Part shown: positions 40,426 through 50,094 of the stretch, in pieces
Position numbering within the stretch: the stretch's first letter is position 1
How the letters are laid out: each line of letters starts with the position of its first letter
DNA from: [Zimmermannella] faecalis ATCC 13722
GTDB lineage: Bacteria > Actinomycetota > Actinomycetes > Actinomycetales > Microbacteriaceae
Assembly: GCF_000381765.1 (NCBI RefSeq)
Contig: NZ_KB907075.1
Span: forward strand, 1-64,000
Direction of reading: 5' to 3'
Length of the DNA stretch: 64,000 nucleotides
Program-made: the position numbers and the translations under genes
Notes under the pieces: model-generated
The model's input: the letters and a program-made list of their open reading frames with translations, nothing else
What the model was told of the DNA's origin: nothing
Databases searched by the model: none

Positions 40426-41487
40426 CTAGTCGTCGGTCGTGTCGGCGTCGGCCTCGTCGTCGAGCAGCAGCGACTCGCGGATGCGGCGCAGGTCTTCCAT
40501 GAGCGACCCGATGAGAATCCAGCGCTGCCCGCGCGGCGCCGCGAGCTCGAGCGGGGCCGTGAGCGCCGGAATCGCCGACGTCATCGGCTCGGGGTTCACG
40601 TCGGCGAGGTGCACCGCGAGCCGCACGTCGTGGGCGCAGCGGCGCACCTGCTCGGCGATGTCGAACGCCATCGGCTCCTCGCAGAGAGAGTCGTCGTAGT
40701 GGTCGTAGAACGCGCGCGTCATGCCGATCACCTCGGTGACGATCGGCCGCAGGCGATCCTCGACCAGCGCATCCATTTCGTCGAGCAGCTCCCGCTTTTT
40801 CGCCCCGAGCGGGTTGAGGGTGAGCGACTCGCGCGCCTCGGCGATCGCGTTGCGCGTCGCCTCGACCATGGGTCGCAGCAGCCGCACCTCGAGCATGAGG
40901 CCGTGGAGCTCGCCCGCCGTCTGCCGCGTCTCGAGCGCGTCGGCGAGGCGGCCGAGCGACGCCGAGATCTCGCGACCGAGGTCGGCGACCCGCTCGCGCG
41001 CGGGCTCGACGTGCACGGGCGCGACGATGAGCAGGTTCACGAGGAACCCGATGACGGCGCCAATGATCGTCTCGATGATGCGGTCGAGCGCGAAGCCGAT
41101 GCTGCCGCCGCCCATGACGATGACGAGCATCGAGCTGATCGCCATCTGGTTGAGCATGCCGAGGCTCGTGCGTGCCACCCAGCCGATGACGAGCGACACG
41201 GCGATCGCGATGATCGCGGCGAGCGCCGTGTGGCCGAGCAGCGCGCCGAACAGGGTCGCGATGAGCACGCCCGCGATGACGCCGAACGTGCGCTCGATGC
41301 CCTTGCTCGCGGTCTGGCCGAGGTTCGGGGCAACGACGAGCAGCGCCGCGATCGCCGCAAACACCGGCATCTCAATCTTGAGGCCGTACGTGCACAGGGC
41401 CCACGCGAGGGCGATCGCGATGAGCGTCTTCAGCACTTGCAGCCACGGCGGGCGCTTGGCCGCGAGGAAGGTCGAGGTGAAGCGCAT
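40426..41487 (-). CDS. FUSC-family membrane protein (aromatic acid exporter-like)
   Basis: The product has 353 residues. Residues 18-160 hold about six membrane helices in the FUSC pattern (KTLIAIALAWALCTYG, APNLGQTASKGIERTFGVIAGVLIATLFGALLG). The remaining 190 residues are a cytoplasmic helical domain. FUSC proteins include AaeB-like exporters of aromatic acids. It is half the length of AaeB, so it probably works as a dimer. Starts at 41487. It ends 114 bp before the MFS gene start, so they may or may not share a transcript. Confidence 0.85.
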   Translation of the reverse strand: MRFTSTFLAAKRPPWLQVLKTLIAIALAWALCTYGLKIEMPVFAAIAALLVVAPNLGQTASKGIERTFGVIAGVLIATLFGALLGHTALAAIIAIAVSLVIGWVARTSLGMLNQMAISSMLVIVMGGGSIGFALDRIIETIIGAVIGFLVNLLIVAPVHVEPARERVADLGREISASLGRLADALETRQTAGELHGLMLEVRLLRPMVEATRNAIAEARESLTLNPLGAKKRELLDEMDALVEDRLRPIVTEVIGMTRAFYDHYDDSLCEEPMAFDIAEQVRRCAHDVRLAVHLADVNPEPMTSAIPALTAPLELAAPRGQRWILIGSLMEDLRRIRESLLLDDEADADTTDD

Positions 41488-41589
41488 GACTGCCAGCCTA
41501 GGCCGCGAGGTTGAGGGGAATCGATGCGACCCCGATGCGGTGGCAATGCCGCGTCACGGGCGGCACCGGATGCGCCCTACGCTGGAGCC

Positions 41590-42444
41590 ATGACCGCTTC
41601 AGTACCGCAGCTCGTCGCGCTGCTTGACGGCTCCCTCGTCGATGTTGACACTCCCCTGCTGCGCGCCGACGACCTCGGCGTCGTGCGCGGCGACGGCGTC
41701 TTCGACGTCGCGTCGTGCCGCAACGGGCGCGTGACCGACCTCGAGGCCCACCTCGAGCGGCTCGCGACGTCGGCGCACATCCTCTCGCTGCCCGAGCCCG
41801 ACCTCGCCGGCTACGCGCGGGCCGTCGACGCGCTCGTTGACGCCTGGGACTGGGAGGCGCACCCCGAGGCGACCGTGCGCCTCGTCGAGACTCGCGGCCC
41901 CGAACACGGCGGCGAGCCGACGTGCTGGGCGATGATGCAGCCCGTGCCCGACTCGGTGCGCCGCGAGCGCGAGGGCGTGCGCGTCGTCGTGCTCGATCGC
42001 GGACACGAGGCCGAGGAGACCTCCGAGCTGCCGTGGCTGCTACCAGGCGCGAAGAGCCTGTCGTACGGCATCAACATGGCGGCGAAGCGGTGGGCGAAGG
42101 CGCACGGCGCCGACGACGCGATCTTCGTGACGCCCTCGGGGCTGCTGCTCGAGGGGCCGACCTCGGCGCTCGTCGTCGACCTCGACGGGGAGCTCGTCAC
42201 CCCGCGGCAAGACGGCATTCTGCCCTCGACAACGCTGCGCACCCTCGTGGATGCGGCGCCCGAGGCCGGACTGCAGGTGCGGTTCGCGCACCTGCAGCGC
42301 GAGGCGCTCGCGGGCGTGCGCGGCGCGTGGCTGCTCTCGTCGGGGCGCATCCTCGCGCCGATCGTTTCGATCGACGGTGCGGAGCTCCCGATTTCGCCGC
42401 TGCACCCGACGCTGCGGAAGCTGCTCGCGGTGCCCGGCGCGTAG
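41590..42444 (+). CDS. pabC: Class IV aminotransferase, aminodeoxychorismate-lyase-like
   Basis: The product has 284 residues. It is a fold type IV PLP enzyme. The lysine that binds PLP is Lys155 in PGAKSLSYGINMAAKRWA. DDLGVVRGDGVFD near the N-terminus and FVTPSGLLLEGPTSALVV are family signatures. It resembles PabC, which releases pyruvate from aminodeoxychorismate to give p-aminobenzoate for folate. A branched-chain or D-amino-acid transaminase is the alternative. ATG at 41590 after TGGAG. No other folate gene is adjacent. Confidence 0.82.
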   Translation: MTASVPQLVALLDGSLVDVDTPLLRADDLGVVRGDGVFDVASCRNGRVTDLEAHLERLATSAHILSLPEPDLAGYARAVDALVDAWDWEAHPEATVRLVETRGPEHGGEPTCWAMMQPVPDSVRREREGVRVVVLDRGHEAEETSELPWLLPGAKSLSYGINMAAKRWAKAHGADDAIFVTPSGLLLEGPTSALVVDLDGELVTPRQDGILPSTTLRTLVDAAPEAGLQVRFAHLQREALAGVRGAWLLSSGRILAPIVSIDGAELPISPLHPTLRKLLAVPGA

Positions 42445-42457
42445 GCGCTTGGCCCGG

Positions 42458-42509
42458 AAACGAGGGCGGGCGGGGTGCACCGTTGGGTGCGCCCCGCCCG
42501 CCCTCGTTT
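42458..42509. terminator. Convergent terminator, 23-bp stem
   Basis: Bases 42458-42480 pair with 42487-42509 (one G-U pair) around a 6-base loop. AAA and TTT at the ends give a T-run in both directions. It lies between the PabC-like gene and the converging GYGQQ protein gene. Confidence 0.9.
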
Positions 42510-42511
42510 GG

Positions 42512-45500
42512 CTACGCCTGGTGGCCGCGGTTGCGGAGGTAGGCGAGCACGGTCGGGTCGTCGGTCTGCGCGAGCCAGTCGAGCAGCTCGGGCGACGCCG
42601 ACGGCGCGGTCGCGAGGTACGGCCAGAGCTCGCGGTGCTCCTTCATCGGCTCGAGCTCCTCGGCGGATGCGCTCGGGTCGAGCGCGCGCCGGGCGAGCGC
42701 GGGCAGGTCGGGCGCGGCCTGCTGTTCCTGCGGCTCCGCCTCGGCGGGCTGCTCAGGCTGGGCCTGCTCCGACTGGGCCTGGGCAGGCTGGGCCTGGTCG
42801 CCGCTGCCGAAGTTCACGGTCGGCTGGTAGCCGTAGCTGTACCCCGAGTCGTACGACGACGAGGACCCTTCCTGCTGTGCATCTGCCTGCTCCGACTGGG
42901 CCTGCTCCGCGGCTGCCTCCTCCGACGCGGCCTGCTGAGCCTCGGTCGGCTGCGGCACCTCGGCCGGAGCCTGCGGCTCGGCAGGCTGCTCGTCCGCCGG
43001 CGCAACCTCGGCGGCGTCCTGCTGCGCCGAGTCACCGGCACCGAAGTTCACGGTCGGCTGGTAGCCGTAGCTGTAGCCGGAGTCCTCGGCCGGTGCGGGC
43101 TCGGCCGGTGCGGCCTCGTCGGTTGCGGCGTCCGCGGTCGAGGCTCCTTCGGTCGCGGTTTCGTCAGTCGACGACGCGGTCTCGGAACCCGTGCTCCAGC
43201 CCGGGGTCCAGCCGTTCTCGGTCGACGCTTCCGCTGCCGGCTCAGTCGCCGAGTCGGCCTCCGCGCCGATCGTCGGCTCGGCCGCGACCGTGTCGGCGAG
43301 CGCCTGCTCGTCGGCGGCCGGTTCCTCGGGCTCCGTTGCTTCCGCAGCGGGCTGCACGGCCTCGGGCTCGGCGGGCGTCTCTGACGTCGCCGACGAACCC
43401 GTGGCGCCGTAGCCGGCCCACGACGGCGCGCCGAAGGCGTGCTGCGTCGGCTGCTCGCTGCGGTCGGTCGCGGCGTCTGCGGCAGACTCATCGGCAGCGG
43501 GAGCGTCCGCCTCAGATTCCTGGGCCTCGGTCGGTGCCGATGCCTCGGGCTGCGAGCCGAAGCCCCCGAACGCGGGTGCCGACGGCGGCACGGGCGGCTG
43601 GCCGTAGCTCGGCGTTGCCGAGTGCTGCGAGTCGGATTCGGGCACGCCGGCCGACTCGTTCGTCGACTCGACGTCGTCAGTCGAGGCCTGCGCGCTCGAC
43701 GACGCAGACTCCTGCTGCGTGCCGAACGGCGATGCCTGACCGAATGCGGGCTGGCCGTACTGGCTGGGCTGGCCGTAACCGCCCTGGCTCGGCTGCGAAT
43801 CCTGCTGGGGCTGCCCGTAGCCGCCCGACTGCTGGCTGCCGAAGCTGCCCTGACCCTGCTGCGAGTCCTGCGGTGCGTATCCGCCGGGCTGGTGCCCCTG
43901 CTGACCGTACTGGCCCTGCTGGCCCTGCTGGTTGTCGTTGCCCTGCTGGGTGTTCTGACCAAACTGGCCGAACTGAACCTGCTGGTTGGTCTGGGCCTGC
44001 TGACCGTATTGGTTGCTCTGGCCCTGCTGGGCATCCTGGGCACCGGTGTACTGGCCGAAGCTCTGCCGGCCGTAGCCCTGCTGCGCGAAGCCCGACTGCT
44101 GCTGGCCATAGCCGCCCTGGCCCTGCTGCTGGCCGTAGTCGGGCTGACCCTGCTGCTGGCCGGGCTGGCCGAACTGACCCTGCGGGCCGGGCTGACCCGC
44201 CTGACCGTACTGCCCACCCTGCGGGCCCTGCTGGCCGCCCTGGCCGCCGACCTTGAGTGCGGTGCCGGTCGCGGCGAAGTGCTGCTTGAGGCTCGGGAGG
44301 AAGAGCACGGCCGCCGCGAGCACGAGCGGGAGCACCACCGTGAACGCGAGGAAGTACACCGCGGGCAGCACGCTCGCCGAGTTGAGGCGGTCGAGGCGCT
44401 GCTCGATGAGGCCGAAGATCATTGCGATCAGGCCGAGCACCGCGATGCCGCCCGTGATGATGAGCAGGAACATCTGCGTCGGTCCCTGCGCCGGGCGCGG
44501 TGCCGGCTGTCCGCCGTACTGGGGTTGTCCGCCGAACTGCTGCTGGCCCTGCAGCTGCTGCGGCGCGGAGGCCTTGCCGCGCAACGCGAGGTAGCCGTAG
44601 GTGGCCGCACCCGCGATGATGAGCGACAGCACGAGCAAGATCACCGTCATCGTCGTGCGGCCGCCGCTGAGCTCGGCCTCTTCAAACGTCGGGATAAACG
44701 CGGTGATAGCGAACAGCACCGCGCCGACCCCGAAGATCGCGATCGCGAGCAGCGAGAGCCCGAGCGCCGAGAACCAGCGGGTGGTCGCGTCGATGCGCTT
44801 CGTCGAGCGCTCCGCCTCGGGCGAGAGCGCGGAGATGCCGAGGGGCGCCGCCGCGACGAGCGCGAACGGGAGCGACGAGATCGAGCCCGCCACGATGCCG
44901 AAGGTGTTGCTCGTCTCGACGCCGACGAGCGAGAAGCTGAGGCCGATCGTGCCGTCGATGATCCAGGCGAGGAGGGCTGCGAGGCCGATCGCGATGCTCG
45001 CGATTCGCGCGGGTTCCGACCCGAGCGCCGACAGCAGCGCGGGCAGCGCCACGAGGCCGATCGCGACGAGGGCGCCGAAGACGAAGCTGAGGATCGCCGG
45101 GAGTCCGTTGAACTCGACGTAGCCGCCGACCTGGTCGCTGATCTCGCCGATCGCGAGGAACCCGCCGATGAGCATGGCGAGCGCACCGATGCCGACGACG
45201 CCGATGAAGCCAAAGTTCAGGCTGCGACGCGCGACGTCGGCGAGCTTGTTCGGCTGCCCGCTCTCGTTCAGCTCGTAGTCGCGGCTCTGGAGGTTGAACG
45301 CGGCGCCGGCGAGCGCCACCGCGGCACCCGCGCCGAGGCCGACGAACGGAATGTCACCGGCGAGCGAGTCGGCCGCCTGGAACGAGAACACGACCTCGAA
45401 CACGAAATAGACGAGGAATGTCACGACGAGCGGCACCTGCGCGGCCGCGCGAATGAGGTAGACCGTCTTGCGGGGCATACCGAGCACGCCGAACCGCGAG

Positions 45501-46069
45501 ACAACCTGCAGCATGCCACCGAGCGCGGCGACGAGGGCGGTGATGAGCGGCGCAATGACGGTCGCCGTCAGCGCGATCTTGCCGCTGTCGAAGCTAAAGT
45601 GCCACACCATCACGAGCGCAAGGAGCGGGAGCACCGCACCCGCGATGTCGCGCACCCAGTCGAGCACCGAGCTCTTCACCGGCTGCGGCTTCGGGCGCGG
45701 CGGCTGACCGGGCTGGCCGTACTGCTGCTGGCCAAAGCCCTGCTGTGGCGCGCCCTGCTGACCGTATCCGCCGGGCTGCTGGCCGCCGTAGCCGGGCTGG
45801 CCCTGCTGGCCGTAACCCTGCTGCTGACCGAAGCCCTGCTGCTGGCCATAACCCTGCTGCTGGCCGAAGCCCTGCTGACCGAAGCCCTGCTGGCCGTTGC
45901 CGCCGGGCTGCTGCGCGTATCCGCCGCCCTGCTGGCTCTGATTCTGCTGGCCGTAGCCCTGCTGCTGGCCGTAGCCCTGTTGCCCGTAGCCCTGCTGGCC
46001 GGGCTGCTGCCCGTAGCCCTGCGGCGGGCCATAACCACCCTGCGGCTGGTTCGAGTAGCTGTCGCTCAC
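42512..46069 (-). CDS. Giant membrane protein with GYGQQ low-complexity domains and C-terminal variant LRR
   Basis: The product has 1185 residues from GTG at 46069 (AAGGAG upstream). Residues 1-122 are almost only Gly, Gln, Tyr, Pro and Phe in [10 protein letters not shown] units. About nine membrane helices follow (138-495), a short Gln/Gly loop, two more helices (to about 600), and then a second [10 protein letters not shown] domain (about 605-770). An acidic Ala/Glu/Pro/Ser-rich region (about 790-1110) carries two copies of [13 protein letters not shown]. The last 60 residues ([20 protein letters not shown], then [13 protein letters not shown]) look like the variant leucine-rich repeat found C-terminally in actinobacterial proteins. 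Function unknown. The low-complexity parts resemble prion-like, condensate-forming sequences, which is analogy only. Confidence 0.85.
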   Translation of the reverse strand: MSDSYSNQPQGGYGPPQGYGQQPGQQGYGQQGYGQQQGYGQQNQSQQGGGYAQQPGGNGQQGFGQQGFGQQQGYGQQQGFGQQQGYGQQGQPGYGGQQPGGYGQQGAPQQGFGQQQYGQPGQPPRPKPQPVKSSVLDWVRDIAGAVLPLLALVMVWHFSFDSGKIALTATVIAPLITALVAALGGMLQVVSRFGVLGMPRKTVYLIRAAAQVPLVVTFLVYFVFEVVFSFQAADSLAGDIPFVGLGAGAAVALAGAAFNLQSRDYELNESGQPNKLADVARRSLNFGFIGVVGIGALAMLIGGFLAIGEISDQVGGYVEFNGLPAILSFVFGALVAIGLVALPALLSALGSEPARIASIAIGLAALLAWIIDGTIGLSFSLVGVETSNTFGIVAGSISSLPFALVAAAPLGISALSPEAERSTKRIDATTRWFSALGLSLLAIAIFGVGAVLFAITAFIPTFEEAELSGGRTTMTVILLVLSLIIAGAATYGYLALRGKASAPQQLQGQQQFGGQPQYGGQPAPRPAQGPTQMFLLIITGGIAVLGLIAMIFGLIEQRLDRLNSASVLPAVYFLAFTVVLPLVLAAAVLFLPSLKQHFAATGTALKVGGQGGQQGPQGGQYGQAGQPGPQGQFGQPGQQQGQPDYGQQQGQGGYGQQQSGFAQQGYGRQSFGQYTGAQDAQQGQSNQYGQQAQTNQQVQFGQFGQNTQQGNDNQQGQQGQYGQQGHQPGGYAPQDSQQGQGSFGSQQSGGYGQPQQDSQPSQGGYGQPSQYGQPAFGQASPFGTQQESASSSAQASTDDVESTNESAGVPESDSQHSATPSYGQPPVPPSAPAFGGFGSQPEASAPTEAQESEADAPAADESAADAATDRSEQPTQHAFGAPSWAGYGATGSSATSETPAEPEAVQPAAEATEPEEPAADEQALADTVAAEPTIGAEADSATEPAAEASTENGWTPGWSTGSETASSTDETATEGASTADAATDEAAPAEPAPAEDSGYSYGYQPTVNFGAGDSAQQDAAEVAPADEQPAEPQAPAEVPQPTEAQQAASEEAAAEQAQSEQADAQQEGSSSSYDSGYSYGYQPTVNFGSGDQAQPAQAQSEQAQPEQPAEAEPQEQQAAPDLPALARRALDPSASAEELEPMKEHRELWPYLATAPSASPELLDWLAQTDDPTVLAYLRNRGHQA
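43750..44250 (-). repeat. Second [10 protein letters not shown] coding repeat region
   Basis: On the plus strand this reads as recurring CTGCTGGCCGTA-like units that encode Gly, Tyr, Gln and Pro repeats on the minus strand. Copies are imperfect and of mixed length (12 to 27 bp). Confidence 0.75.
45704..46057 (-). repeat. N-terminal GYGQQ coding repeat region
   Basis: Imperfect tandem units of 12 to 18 bp code for [10 protein letters not shown] and GQQQ. The near-identity of neighbouring copies suggests recent slippage or strong selection for composition. Confidence 0.8.
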
Positions 46070-46413
46070 TGCTGCTCCTTCGCGCGCGGCGTCAGTGGTC
46101 ACCACGCTTCATGAGATCTGGTGGGTCGCCCCGCAGCCGGCCACGCAAAACGGGCTCGCTGGGAGTTCGTTCGAAGCCTATCGGCCGCCCACGACATTTC
46201 TCAGGCCTCAGGCGAAATCGAGTTCGCCGTTGCTCGAATCTCACTCCGGAGTGTGACGCGCGGCGGCGCGACAGCCTCCGATCGGCTGATGTTTCTCACG
46301 AGCGGCACGGGATATCGCCGAGTGACCCCGCATGACCCGCGATGTCGTCGAGCCTCCGAGCCCCTGCTACACGGATTCTTCGCCTGCTCAGGCTGCGGGT
46401 CTACGCTTCGGTC
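46070..46413. other. Divergent intergenic region, 344 bp
   Basis: It lies between the GYGQQ protein gene (minus) and the rhodanese gene (plus) and should carry both promoters. No convincing -35/-10 pair, RNA gene or coding frame was recognised. Confidence 0.4.
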
Positions 46414-46713
46414 ATGGAGACTATTTCCGTTGCAGAGCTGCACAAACTTGGTGACAACATCACGCTCATCGACGTGCGCGAGCCCGACGAGGTCGCCGAG
46501 GTGCGCATTCCGTTCGCGAAGGTGATTCCGCTCAGCGAAATCGCCGACCGAATCGACGAAGTCCCCGCCGAGGGCGCCTACATCATGTGCCATGCGGGCG
46601 GACGATCGGCGCGCACCGTCGACTTCCTCGAGCGCTACGGCAAGCAGGCGACGAACGTCGACGGCGGCATCGCGGCGTGGGAGTCCGAGGGCTTCCCCGT
46701 CGAGCGCGGCTAA
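46414..46713 (+). CDS. Single-domain rhodanese-like sulfurtransferase
   Basis: The product has 99 residues. It is a rhodanese fold with TLIDVREPDEV and the active-site loop CHAGGRS (Cys59), followed by DGGIAAWESEGFPV. It transfers sulfane sulfur to thiol acceptors. The acceptor is unknown. It starts with ATG at 46414. recQ follows on the same strand after 63 bp. Confidence 0.93.
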   Translation: METISVAELHKLGDNITLIDVREPDEVAEVRIPFAKVIPLSEIADRIDEVPAEGAYIMCHAGGRSARTVDFLERYGKQATNVDGGIAAWESEGFPVERG

Positions 46714-46776
46714 CCAGCCTCACCTACCTGTGGACGGCCGGGCGCCGTGTCGCCGGCCGCCCGTAGGCTTGTGCGC

Positions 46777-48591
46777 ATGGCAACGGCACAGCAGGTTCTC
46801 GAACGCGTCTGGGGGTACCCGGAGTTCCGGGGCCAGCAGCAAGAGATCATCGACGCGCTCGTCGAGGGACGCGACGCCCTCGTGCTCATGCCGACCGGCG
46901 GCGGCAAGTCGCTCTGCTACCAGGTGCCCGCCCTCGTGCGCGAGGGAACCGGCGTCGTCATCTCGCCACTCATCGCGCTCATGCAAGACCAGGTGGATGC
47001 GCTCGCGCAGCTCGGCGTGCGCGCCGCATACCTCAATTCGACCCTCGACCCCGACGAGCGGCGCCTCGTCGAGCAGCAGTACGTCGCCGGCGAACTCGAC
47101 CTCCTCTACCTCGCACCCGAGCGGCTACGCGCGACGATTCCCCTGCTGCAGCGGGGCAAGGTGTCGCTGTTCGCGATCGACGAGGCGCACTGCGTGAGTC
47201 AGTGGGGCCACGACTTCCGCCCCGACTACCTCGAGCTGAGCATCCTGCACGAGCAGTGGCCCGACGTGCCGCGAGCCGCGCTCACCGCCACCGCGACCCT
47301 CGCGACGCGCGACGAGATCGTCGAGCGGCTGCGGCTCGACGACGCCGCGAAGTTCGTCTCGAGCTTCGACCGCCCGAACATCCAGTACCGCATCGTGCCG
47401 AAAGACCGCGCGCGCGACTCGCTCATGAAGTTCATCAAGGCCGAGCATGAGGGCGACGCCGGCATCGTCTACTGCCTCTCACGCAAGTCGGTCGAGCAGA
47501 CCGCCGAATACCTCAGCGACCGCGGGATTCCCGCCCTCGCCTACCACGCCGGCATGCCCGCGACGACGCGCGCGACGAATCAGGCGCGGTTCCTGCGCGA
47601 AGAGGGACTCGTCATGTGCGCGACGATCGCGTTCGGCATGGGCATCGACAAGCCCGACGTGCGGTTCGTCGCGCACCTCGACCTGCCGAAATCGGTCGAG
47701 GGCTACTACCAAGAGACCGGCCGCGCGGGCCGCGACGGACTGCCGTCGACCGCGTGGCTCGCGTACGGGCTGCAAGACGTCGTGCAGCAGCGCCGCATGA
47801 TCGAACAGGGCGAGGGCGACGACTTCTACAAGCGGCAGCAGTCGCTGCACCTCGACGCGATGCTCGCACTCTGTGAGACCGCGGGCTGCCGCCGCCAGAT
47901 GCTGCTCGACTACTTCGGCGAGACGTCGCAGCCGTGCGGCAACTGCGACAACTGCCTCACCCCGCCCGAGACCTGGGACGGCACCGTCGCCGCGCAGAAA
48001 CTCCTCTCGACGATCGTGCGCATCGACCGCGCCCAGCGCCGCTCGTTCGGCGCGGGACAGCTCATCGACATCCTGCTCGGCCGCGATACCGACCGCATCG
48101 CGCAGAACCGCCACAACGAGCTCACGACCTACGGCATCGGCACCGAGCTCGACGAGCCGGGCTGGCGCTCGGTCGTGCGGCAGCTGCTCGCGATGAACGT
48201 GATCCGCGCTACCGGCGACTACGGCGTGCTGCGCATGACCGAGCGCGGCGCCTCGGTACTCGCGGGCGGCGAGCAGGTGCAGCTCCGCACCGATGTGCGC
48301 GAGCAGCGCGTGCGCGCCTCGCGGACGTCGAGAGCGTCGCGCGCCGCCGAGCTCGAGTCGATGCAGCCCGACCAGGTCGCCCGCTTCGAGCGACTGCGCG
48401 AGTGGCGCCGCGACACGGCGCGCGAGCAGTCGGTGCCCGCCTACGTCGTCTTCAACGACGCCACCCTGCGCGAGCTCGCAATCGAGCGACCCGACACCCT
48501 CGGCGCCCTCGCCGGCATCTCGGGCGTCGGCCGCTCGAAGCTCGAGCAGTACGGCGACGAGGTGCTCGAGGTACTTGCGCTGCGGGAGTAG
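46777..48591 (+). CDS. recQ: ATP-dependent DNA helicase RecQ
   Basis: The product has 604 residues. Walker [18 protein letters not shown], the DEAH box and RecQ loop [17 protein letters not shown], motif [12 protein letters not shown], the zinc-binding cysteines ([16 protein letters not shown]) and a winged-helix region are all present. The HRDC domain (about 525-600) ends the protein. It unwinds DNA 3' to 5' in recombination and fork repair. Full length. ATG at 46777 begins [19 protein letters not shown], as in the family. Confidence 0.96.
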   Translation: MATAQQVLERVWGYPEFRGQQQEIIDALVEGRDALVLMPTGGGKSLCYQVPALVREGTGVVISPLIALMQDQVDALAQLGVRAAYLNSTLDPDERRLVEQQYVAGELDLLYLAPERLRATIPLLQRGKVSLFAIDEAHCVSQWGHDFRPDYLELSILHEQWPDVPRAALTATATLATRDEIVERLRLDDAAKFVSSFDRPNIQYRIVPKDRARDSLMKFIKAEHEGDAGIVYCLSRKSVEQTAEYLSDRGIPALAYHAGMPATTRATNQARFLREEGLVMCATIAFGMGIDKPDVRFVAHLDLPKSVEGYYQETGRAGRDGLPSTAWLAYGLQDVVQQRRMIEQGEGDDFYKRQQSLHLDAMLALCETAGCRRQMLLDYFGETSQPCGNCDNCLTPPETWDGTVAAQKLLSTIVRIDRAQRRSFGAGQLIDILLGRDTDRIAQNRHNELTTYGIGTELDEPGWRSVVRQLLAMNVIRATGDYGVLRMTERGASVLAGGEQVQLRTDVREQRVRASRTSRASRAAELESMQPDQVARFERLREWRRDTAREQSVPAYVVFNDATLRELAIERPDTLGALAGISGVGRSKLEQYGDEVLEVLALRE

Positions 48592-48599
48592 GTCGGGGG

Positions 48600-48986
48600 C
48601 TAGCCGATGAGGGCCCAGGTCTGCGTCGCGAGCACAACCCCGAGAAACACGAGCAGCACGCCCGCCGCGATCGACATCACGCCGCCACGGCGCGACTCCC
48701 GAATGCCCGCACGAGGATCGGGCACGCTGTGCGCCGCGCGCTCATGCTCGGGCGCGACATCGGCGTCGAGCCAGCGTGGCGCATCCTCAAATCCCTCGGG
48801 CACCTCACCGCTCGCACCCTCGCTCTCGACCGGGCGCGAGTAGCCGGGCTCGTGCTGCCGCATCGCCTCGCGGCGACGCACGAGCCGCGTAACGCCGTAC
48901 ACGATGAGCGCCGCGCCGCCGACCGCGATCGCGATCGACAGCCCGACAACAACGATGCGGAAAGCGAAGAAGAGGGTGAAGGTCAT
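48600..48986 (-). CDS. Small two-helix membrane protein, unknown function
   Basis: The product has 128 residues. A first membrane helix (about 5-32) is followed by a basic stretch, an acidic cytoplasmic or outer loop (about 45-95) and a second membrane helix (about 103-125). No family was recognised. It lies 24 bp downstream of the metallopeptidase gene on the same strand and may be co-transcribed with it. It ends 8 bp past the recQ stop, convergent. Confidence 0.7.
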   Translation of the reverse strand: MTFTLFFAFRIVVVGLSIAIAVGGAALIVYGVTRLVRRREAMRQHEPGYSRPVESEGASGEVPEGFEDAPRWLDADVAPEHERAAHSVPDPRAGIRESRRGGVMSIAAGVLLVFLGVVLATQTWALIG

Positions 48987-49010
48987 AGATTCCTCGAGCG
49001 GACGGTGGTC

Positions 49011-49892
49011 TTACAGCTGGCTGTCGGGCACTGAGAACGTATCGCAGGCGCCGACGCCCTGTTCGTAGCCAGTGATGAGCCAGGTGGTGCGCTGCTCACT
49101 CGTGCCGTGGGTGAAGGCCTCGGGCTGTACCTCCATGCCCTGCTGCTCCATGATGTGGTCGTCACCGATCGACTCGGCCGCACTGATCGTCGTCTCGATC
49201 TCGGCGCGCGTCGGCGCCTCAAGCACCTGCTCGCCGTCGGCGTTCGTCGAGTTCGCGGCGTCGCCCATCCAGGCGCCCGCGAGGCAGTCGGCCTGCAGCT
49301 CGATGCGCACCTGCCCGCCGTTCGCGCCCGTGTCGCGCTGGCGATCGGGCGTCAGGAACCCGGCAAGGTTCTGCACGTGGTGGCCCCACTCGTGCGCGAG
49401 CACGTACATCTCGGCGAGCGAGCCGCCCGACGCGCCGAACTGGTCAACGAGGATGTCGAAGAACGACGTGTCCATGTAAATCTGCTCGTCGGTCGGGCAG
49501 TAGAACGGACCGACCGCGTTCGAGGCCGTGCCGCACGCCGACGACGTCTGGCCCTCGTACAGGATCACGGTCGGGTCGCGGTAGTCGGCGATGCCGATCT
49601 CGTCGGCGTGCGCCGCCCAGTACGACTCGAGCGACACCGCGGCGCCCTCCATGCGGCAGTCGCGCTGCTCGTTCGCCTCGGCACCGGTGCACGAGATGTC
49701 TTCGTCGTTCGCCGACTGCTCCTGGCCCTGGCCCGCGCCAAAGAACTGCGTGAGGTCGACGCCGAAGATCTGCGTCGAGAGCAGGCCGAGCAGCAGCACA
49801 ACGACGCCACCGCCGCCCGCGACCGCCGCCGTGCCGCCGCGGCGCTTGCGCACGTTGCCCGAGTCAAGCTTCGCATCGTCGTTGAAGGTCAT
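49011..49892 (-). CDS. Neutral zinc metallopeptidase (YpfJ family)
   Basis: The product has 293 residues. One N-terminal membrane anchor (about 23-44) is followed by the peptidase domain. The zinc motif is HEWGHH in MYVLAHEWGHHVQNLAGF, with RIELQADCLAGAWMG downstream giving the third ligand. Cysteine pairs (SCTGAEANEQRDC; ACGTASNAVGPFYC) suggest disulfides and an extracytoplasmic location. The family is widespread with little-known substrates. Starts at 49892. No signal of a dedicated chaperone or inhibitor. Confidence 0.92.
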   Translation of the reverse strand: MTFNDDAKLDSGNVRKRRGGTAAVAGGGGVVVLLLGLLSTQIFGVDLTQFFGAGQGQEQSANDEDISCTGAEANEQRDCRMEGAAVSLESYWAAHADEIGIADYRDPTVILYEGQTSSACGTASNAVGPFYCPTDEQIYMDTSFFDILVDQFGASGGSLAEMYVLAHEWGHHVQNLAGFLTPDRQRDTGANGGQVRIELQADCLAGAWMGDAANSTNADGEQVLEAPTRAEIETTISAAESIGDDHIMEQQGMEVQPEAFTHGTSEQRTTWLITGYEQGVGACDTFSVPDSQL

Positions 49893-50025
49893 GTCGCTAA
49901 TCTAACGCGTTGGCCGCCGTCGGACGCCATCGCGCGCGCATCACTGGTCGGTCACTCGTGTGACTTGCTGGAAACCCCAACATGCGGGGCCTTCGGGAGA
50001 TCGCACCCCCGACTCGCGCAGAAGT

Positions 50026-50069
50026 TGGGCGGGTGACTTGGGGATTCCATCACCCAAGCCACCCGCCCA
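50026..50069 (-). terminator. Hairpin after the acyl-CoA oxidase gene
   Basis: Bases 50026-50042 pair with 50053-50069 (one mismatch) around a 10-base loop, just 3' of the minus-strand oxidase stop at 50095. Confidence 0.75.
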
Positions 50070-50094
50070 GCCTTACGCGAAGTCGCGGGAGCGC

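Noticed and set aside
45704-46057. CRISPR array
   Set aside because: Units are 12-18 bp, in frame and coding for GYGQQ. There are no spacers of regular length.
43439-46114. An 891-residue plus-strand frame opposite the GYGQQ gene
   Set aside because: Leu/Arg-rich antisense of repeats. The minus frame has membrane helices, a GTG with AAGGAG and the C-terminal repeat domain.
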